DNA of 64,000 nt from Kalaharituber pfeilii (Eukaryota; Ascomycota; Pezizomycetes; Pezizales; Pezizaceae): assembly GCA_015179045.1 (NCBI GenBank), contig WHUZ01000100.1, positions 124,001-188,000 on the forward strand, in the 5' to 3' direction. Numbering within the stretch: the first letter of the stretch is position 1; the number at the start of each line of letters is the position of its first letter. Shown in pieces: positions 58,002 to 64,000 of the stretch. A model generated the notes under the pieces. The model ran no database searches. It was given only the letters and a program-made list of their open reading frames with translations, and was not told the origin of the DNA. The translations under genes and the position numbers were made by a program.

Positions 58002-58648
58002 TTCTTTCTTTTTTTTTTTTTTTCCCTATAATGTAACCCCGCTTACAGCTTCCCTGGACCGAAGCCCTTATGGCTCGCAGACAGGCACCTGTGCAACTAC
58101 CTACAAAGCGTGCCCTATATTAACAAAACAAAACAAAAAGCCCGTAGCTTTTAGAAGATGCGGAGGAAGCACACAACAAGAGCCCAAACAAAATCAAGGT
58201 GTCGTATCCATTTCCTCCACATCCCTACCCTTCCTCTGTCCACCTTTGTAGTTCTGTCCCAGTCATAGAGGCACGAATAGTGCCACTTGTCCGATAACAT
58301 TACTTTCGTCGGTGTTTGACTATCTAATTCTTTCTCCCCCTCTAGGTAGATAACAATCGAGCTAGTCTTCTTCCCCTCCCTCCTTTCTTTCCTCGCCAAC
58401 CATCTTGTTGCAAGAATCTTTGCCATCCATCATGGGTTCACCTTTTCCATCAAACCTCTTTCTTTCCCAACTTTCTTTGACACTGCTATTCATGTACTGC
58501 AACTGCGCGGCCAGATTGTGGGAGTCCTTCTTTCTGGAATGGTCTTACTTTCGGAGATGGTGTTGGAGGCTGCTTTTCCTTTCCCAGTTTGGATGTGTTC
58601 TGTTTGGGGGATTGGCACTGGAACCCTCTCCGCGTTTTTAGATTGGGA
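58002..58648 (-). mobile_element. Second ORF1-only (HAL1-like) element, about 650 bp
   Basis: Poly(T) near 58009-58023, then an altered family B tail (GTAACCCCGCTTACAGCTTC) and a 3' region like that of 17236-18162 (both share GCACAGGTGCCTGTCT). ORF1 follows on the minus strand, with ARKERREGKKTSSIVIYLEG and HYSCLYDWDRTTKVDRG. Again ORF1 joins the tail with no ORF2 between. Flanks CCTTCTATATA and CCTCTTATATA may be a diverged duplication. Confidence 0.75.
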
Positions 58649-58739
58649 AGCCTCTTATATAGTGGAACGATGGACTAGAGTACGTTAAGTCGCAACTCAT
58701 AACTCCGGAGAATCCATCCATACAGTAGGTCTAGTTAAG

Positions 58740-58809
58740 CTAAACCTCGCCGTAGCCCCCAGGGCGGAATGCGAGTAATGATATAAAAAAAAAAAAAAAA
58801 AAAAAAAAT
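58740..58809 (+). mobile_element. Family A tail with poly(A)
   Basis: CCTCGCCGTAGCCCCCAGGG then CGGAATGCGAG and about 25 A. The 5' border and duplication are not defined. Confidence 0.8.
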
Positions 58810-60643
58810 ACGGAGGGCGTGGTGAAAAATATATGTCACCACTTCGAAATTCCTCGTCAGATTAGTATGATTTAGCCATCCCGAGCCATCCCTTTAACAG
58901 CTGTGACAGTAAATTAGGGAGATACCCTAATTAATCAGCATCGGTCATTCCCATCTCTACTGATATTAGGTATTAGGCCCCACGTATAATACACTCATGA
59001 ACGACATTCTAACTAGTGTAAGCGACTCCAAGTTGCCAACTGTATGCACGAGATCGGCTTAGTTGGTTAATAATAACGTCAATCGAAAAACACAGTCTCA
59101 TCAATATCAGCCGAATCAAAAGGTCCAATCAATCAATTTCAAGTCGGTGATGAGCTTCAGGAAAGATTGGTCACGTGATTGTAACGCCCAAGTGGCATTC
59201 TCCTCCATTGCAAGACTGGTTTGGGATGCTTCAGTCCAGACTCGAGCCCACGCTTGGGGCTAGGGCCGCTAAGGCGCATACTAGTATGCAGCTATCTATC
59301 TGTGCACTGTCATCTAAGGGCAGAACTTTCAGCATATGGCGATGTGCAAGTTTCTGTTCTGTGTTTAAATACTCTTCTGCCTCGACTTAGTGGCCATCGA
59401 TCTAGGTCGAGAGAGGGGAGCTTCGTACAATTAGAGGCGATTGCCCCTCTCTTCTCTAACTTGTGGAGCTAGCGAAGCTACTCTCACTTGCCTCCTACGA
59501 TTTCTTTAAGGGCTTAAAGCTACGTCCGTGGCACATACCTAGAGAAATTCGAAACGGAGTTTAACCGTGGCTCGCTCTTTGAGTGATTCATGCAGCCAAT
59601 CGCTGGAGATGTGCATCTCATCTGTCAATCGCATGCCCTGTTGACGTTAAAGTGTGTTGAGTTTACATTAGAATTTAAGGATACTTAATGCATAGAAATA
59701 TCCGAAGTGATATATACACAGTCTTCGCTTACAACTTCCATGTGTAACCAGTATATACGCTATTCCCAACGCAGGAAATGCACATGCGTACACAAGTATG
59801 CAGGTTGGCATACTGCATCCCTTGTGAGCCTGCTTTATCTGTACGTACATATCCTGTCGTGTACAATCTCCTCCAACTATCCGTCTTGCGCTGTCGCCTC
59901 GTCCGCTTCAGGTGCTTGCGGACCCTGTTGTACTGCAGCTCTAGCTGTCTGTTTGTGGTCGGATGTGTGAGTACGAGTAACCGCGCGATTCATGGCGGGG
60001 TACAGTTGGGGGGCATGCGTCAGGCCGTGGCTGTGTGTCTAGCCATGGAGACAGGTAGTGAGGCGGCTTGCCGTTTGATTGATGAAAGTATGTTCTTAAT
60101 TGGCCGTTGTGTTAGCCTGAGTGGGCCAGTGGATTCATGGCATGGCGATGGTATTTATAAGCGGGCCATGGAATCAATTGCAGCTGAGAGGAGGTAGGAA
60201 GGATGCGTGCATATGCATGACCATGGGTGCGTACACGAATCGGTTGACAGTAACGAGCCGCACCAGTCCAAGTGCTCTAACGTGCAGCTGGCACGGTGGT
60301 ATCTCTCGCTTTGCGTCGGTCAGCATGTGTCAACAACAGTTGCTGGGAATCGTGTCCAGGTGAAGCTTATTGGTCGGAGGGTACGTGACCATTGACTGGC
60401 GTCAGCAAGCCATGTGATTCAGCTTTAAGGATCTCAAGACTGTCCGCCCTGGAGCTTTTTTCCTCCAGGCGATGGCATAAAGAATGGCTCTGGCGGAACT
60501 CTGATATCCTCTTGTTCCTATCCTCTACACCGGTTCAGAGTGTCACTGTAGACAGGCGCAGTCCAGGTGCATTGTACTACTCGGAAAGCAATGCTACAAC
60601 CACCTCGCCCCGAACTGGCCTCTATAATGGGTGACTAGTATTA
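58810..60643. other. Unrecognised stretch
   Basis: Several overlapping ORFs at 59707-60395 exist in all three frames, which argues against any one being real. No repeat family recognised. Confidence 0.35.
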
Positions 60644-60730
60644 TCACCACCACCACCACCACCACCACCACCACCACCACCACCACCACCACCACCACCA
60701 CCACCACCACCACCACCACCACCACCACCA
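60644..60730. repeat. (ACC)n microsatellite, about 29 units
   Basis: An uninterrupted CAC/ACC tract of about 87 bp, not inside an evident ORF. Confidence 0.97.
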
Positions 60731-63730
60731 GCATCACCTCTATGCGTGCGTCCCTCCATCGCCCGGTCCCGCATTAGGAATTGCGACGGCTATACATGTC
60801 TACAACTACGATGTGTGTGGAGGAACAGAGGGCCACACCGGGCACCGGAGGAACGCGAACCCGGGCGGCTGGAGGCAGCGGGCTGGCCTAAAAGAGAATT
60901 TGTCGTACTAGCGGGGCTCTAATTGCTGGCGCGGGGCATGGAGAGGAGTATCTACAGATACGGTACGAGTATGTACCTATGTTCACGCTGAATGAGGGGT
61001 GGAATGGTGCCAGTATGAATAAGGCGAGGTGATAAATGATCATAGGCTAGGTAATAATAGCTAAAGGCAAGTACCAGTAGCAGCCTAATTTGCTATTGCA
61101 GGACATATCTTGGTTATAAAGTGAGTCTAGGCCAGATTCAGTATTGGACTTTGGGCAGAAAGCAGAAGCCACTAGTCATAGGAATGCTATTCATTTACTT
61201 CCTCTGGTGCACCACGACTTCGTGCAATGCGCAGACAATCTTCAATTTGTGACAGCTCAAACACTAGTATCCTGCGACCAGTAGCCCGCTTCACCTCTAC
61301 TAATATAAGCCCTCAAACCTCAGAGATTGATGCTACTTGCTGCTTAAATACGTCTACATGAATCTGACACCAGCCACATTCATCATTCTGCTGAAGCATC
61401 CGCTAGCTCCTGTACCCTGGTTATCCGTTAGCGTCTGCCTCCAGCTAGCCCGCCAGCGCACTTCCCGCATATTTCCTCCCCTGCTAGCTGTGCCCAATGA
61501 GACCATATCAACAAAATGCGGTATCGTTGAAATCAAGTGAGTTGTATAAAATTCTCACAATGTGATATCTCTAGCAATTTCGTGTATACCCGGAGCGGGA
61601 CAACACGTCGAGATCACAACTTTTCGTATACGCAACATATGCAGAACGTTGAGTATTTTGGCACGCCGCTGCCACATGGCATCCAGACCATGGCCTGCCA
61701 TTGTCCCAACGTGTTTCCTCATGCCACTTGCACGCCACAGTTTTAAGCGTGCCGTATGATATGGGCTCTACCAGTGATCCTAAGTTCTTGCATCTCCATG
61801 CGCTAGGCCACCTTCCCAAATCTTATTGTCACTGAGCCATCAGTCCCAAGGTTTAATTCCCCCAGCCCGAGTCCAGCTCCCGACAGTGCAGCTAGTTATA
61901 ATGAAGTTGATATGAGGGTATAAGTCGAGACACATGACGATGATTGTGATGTATGCATGACTAAGTTTTGGAGAGGCAGCCTATCAACTGGACTTCTCCT
62001 GAGCTCCTCGATCACTATGATCGATCTTAGGGAAGACTCGTGTCTTCCATGTGCATCAAACGCATGTGTTGTGAGATCTGGAACTGACACAAACCTGTTT
62101 GTATTTCTCTAACATAGTCCTAACATATACCACTGTCTCAATTTAATGTGGAGCGCTAAACCCGTAGTAAAAGCAAATGTACTCATAATCAGGTGAGATG
62201 TACACGAAATATACACACCTCTACCTATAGCTATCGATTGGTTGGTGTGGCGGGCGCGAGAATGTGGTCTAACCTTGGGCCTGGCGCTCGGACGCAAGCC
62301 TGCAAGCTGGTGAAGTGAACGATTCTTTTAGTATGCAGAAGAATCTGTATGTGCTAGCATACATACTAGCATGCATGGCCACTGCAACACCAGTTGGCCG
62401 GGATTTAAGTATGCATTTACGTAAGATCACATAGTATCGATAGTTGAGCAGGCACGCTGACATGTTGCAACTGTCAAGTACCACTGCGCAGCTCGCCCAG
62501 TGAGAGCTGAACTGAACGCCCAAGTTACCATCGATAATGCAGAAATACAATAACAGTACTACTAGGATCTACTGGACTTGTTGCATGTTGCATGCTTTTG
62601 AAAATGACAGCTGTGAGGGACTGGCCAATAAATAACATGAATGGATCTTATGCACTGTGCCATAGCTCAAGAGTGTTCCAGGAACATGCATCTGTAGTTG
62701 TACGTGCACATATTCACATGCTGTAAGGACCACCCACGAATTGAAGGAGGAAGAGGAATGAATACTGAGCTACAAGAACTCCCACACCAAATCCACATTA
62801 AAAAACAAGGGAAACAAAAGACCCCAAGCCGAACCAAAGAACCCGAAGAGATACCCCGAAACCCAGAAAAAGCCGTAGAAAGGAAAAAAGTGAGTTAATC
62901 CCAGGGATCGCTCCCACCTGTGTAGTTACCAAGCTAAAAGCAAAAACACAACTCAAACGGCAGAAAATAAATCAGCACAATCAAACGCGCAAGTAACACA
63001 TTACACAAGGACGGTAAGAACAAAACTAAATAGAGATAGAAATGAACATAATAACCAAAACCAACACACACAGAACACCTTTGACCCTCGCGGGTGTATT
63101 TGCACTTCTAGTTTCCCTTTTCCTTTTTCTTTTTGTTTACTTGATTCGCAGAATCTCCAGTAAAGAAAAAAAAAACAAAAGACTGTTAGTAGATAGATGA
63201 GCCCAACCAACCAACCAAGCAACTGACCAACGTGCCAACCCAAACCAGAATTTGGAAGAAAATCAGATAAAACCTTAAACAGCATGAGGCAGCACCAATT
63301 CACCAACATAAGCAATAACCAAAAAAGGGGGTTTGAAAAAAAACATGATACAAGAGAAGAGGGAAAAAGAAGGGGCAAAGTTACATCAGGCAATTGAGAT
63401 AACGAATGGGCCGAAAAGAACCAATAAACAAAAAGCACAAACAGCCGCCACCGTAAACCAGATAGATCCAGAAGAACCCCATGAGGAACAAGGAGTAGAA
63501 TAAAGGAAGAAAAAAAGAAAAAAGAGGGTAGAAAGAGAAATACTGCTTCTTTCCATCCATCCACTAATCCATCCATATACAGTCCCTGTAGCAAACCATT
63601 AACCGTTACCTTCCATCAACCCATGCGAGACATCTACAAGATGCCTTCATCCATCTCGTAAGCCCAAATTCCATCCCGTAAACTCCCTTTATTCCTCCTA
63701 GCTTATAATCCCTCCTCAGTAACCATAACC
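60731..63730. other. Unrecognised stretch and 3' region of the edge gene
   Basis: No gene recognised. From about 62750 the plus strand is A-rich (T-rich on the minus strand), which fits a long 3' UTR or terminator region of the minus-strand gene ending at 63731. Confidence 0.4.
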
Positions 63731-64000
63731 TTACATCTCATCTCCTTCCGTCACAGTACACAATTCCCTCTTGACCTGAACGACTGGCATCTCCAATGCA
63801 GGAGGCTGCCCTCCAGCAGCTAGTTGTTGCATCACAGTCGATGGCAATGGCAGCTGCGATACCACTGGTGGCGGTGCAGGCTGAAGTATCTGCAGGCCTT
63901 GACCTGACACGGAGCTGCGTCTGGAAGGGCTCCTGGTGGCCGGTGGCGAGGCCATGCCTTCCTCCAACTTGGGACTTGCAGACTTGCTAATGTCTCTATT
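63731..64000 (-). CDS. C-terminus of a Pro/Ser/Gln-rich protein (5' partial)
   Basis: The minus-strand frame is open from the window edge to the stop at 63731, about 89 codons: NRDISKSASPKLEEGMASPP, ATRSPSRRSSVSGQGLQILQ, PAPPPVVSQLPLPSTVMQQL and a charged end QVKRELCTVTEGDEM. An SPSRRSS block could be a phosphorylation or nuclear-targeting site. The composition is like the disordered tail of a regulatory protein. No domain is in view, so function is open. The upstream frame has no ATG before the edge except internal Met codons, so the gene continues to the right. Confidence 0.6.
   Translation of the reverse strand, partial: NRDISKSASPKLEEGMASPPATRSPSRRSSVSGQGLQILQPAPPPVVSQLPLPSTVMQQLAAGGQPPALEMPVVQVKRELCTVTEGDEM

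Noticed and set aside
59778..60197. 139-residue Cys-rich plus-strand ORF
   Set aside because: All three frames are open over much of the same stretch, with no secretion signal or known Cys spacing.
63001..63594. 197-residue hydrophobic ORF on the minus strand, resembling a multi-pass membrane protein
   Set aside because: The hydrophobicity follows from T-rich sequence (Phe, Leu, Val), there is no family motif, and the position fits the 3' region of the minus-strand gene at 63731.

Overview
This is a eukaryotic window. Short GT–AG introns (about 50–110 bp, some with CTAAC-like branch sites), NACHT-type immune receptors with the fungal 'WLSPL' linker, Tad-like LINEs and CT-rich promoters point to a filamentous ascomycete. 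The very high transposon load resembles the truffle/Pezizales type of genome, but that placement is inference. Few host genes are visible: one intact NLR (1-3301, C-terminus beyond the left edge), one decayed NLR (about 7720-9964), two low-complexity nuclear-type proteins (21796-23592 and 26738-28135), one tRNA-Gln(TTG) (38489-38558) and the C-terminus of a Pro/Ser/Gln-rich protein at the right edge (63731-64000). Most of the rest is transposon-derived or shows no recognisable gene.

Layout. 1-10 kb: intact NLR, a degraded purine-rich coiled-coil ORF, then an NLR pseudogene carrying a LINE-tail insertion. 10-18.4 kb: a nest of a LINE (family B), MITEs, a solo LTR with TGTTACGG/CCGTAACA ends, a Tnp2-like transposase broken by a hAT MITE, and a Copia gag broken by an ORF1-only retroelement. 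18.4-33 kb: host-like intergenic DNA with two convergent low-complexity genes and a pogo-type element that itself contains a 90-bp MITE. 33-42 kb: mostly unrecognised DNA with the tRNA, a small pogo MITE and a second Tnp2-like remnant. 42-59 kb: a dense LINE graveyard. 59-64 kb: unrecognised, with an (ACC)n tract, ending in the edge gene.

Main observation. Two non-LTR families, called A and B here, end in short structured tails followed by poly(A). The family A tail folds as an outer stem (CTCGC:GCGAG) around an inner hairpin (GCCC:GGGC). Copies within this window show compensatory base changes in both stems. Many insertions are only about 50-100 bp, that is just the tail plus poly(A), and most have clear 5-15 bp target-site duplications. 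The tail therefore looks like the minimal recognition unit for retrotransposition. Family B also has ORF1-only copies (ORF1 joined directly to the shared tail), an arrangement like mammalian HAL1 elements. Several insertions can be dated relative to one another by nesting. Family labels A-E are local to this annotation.
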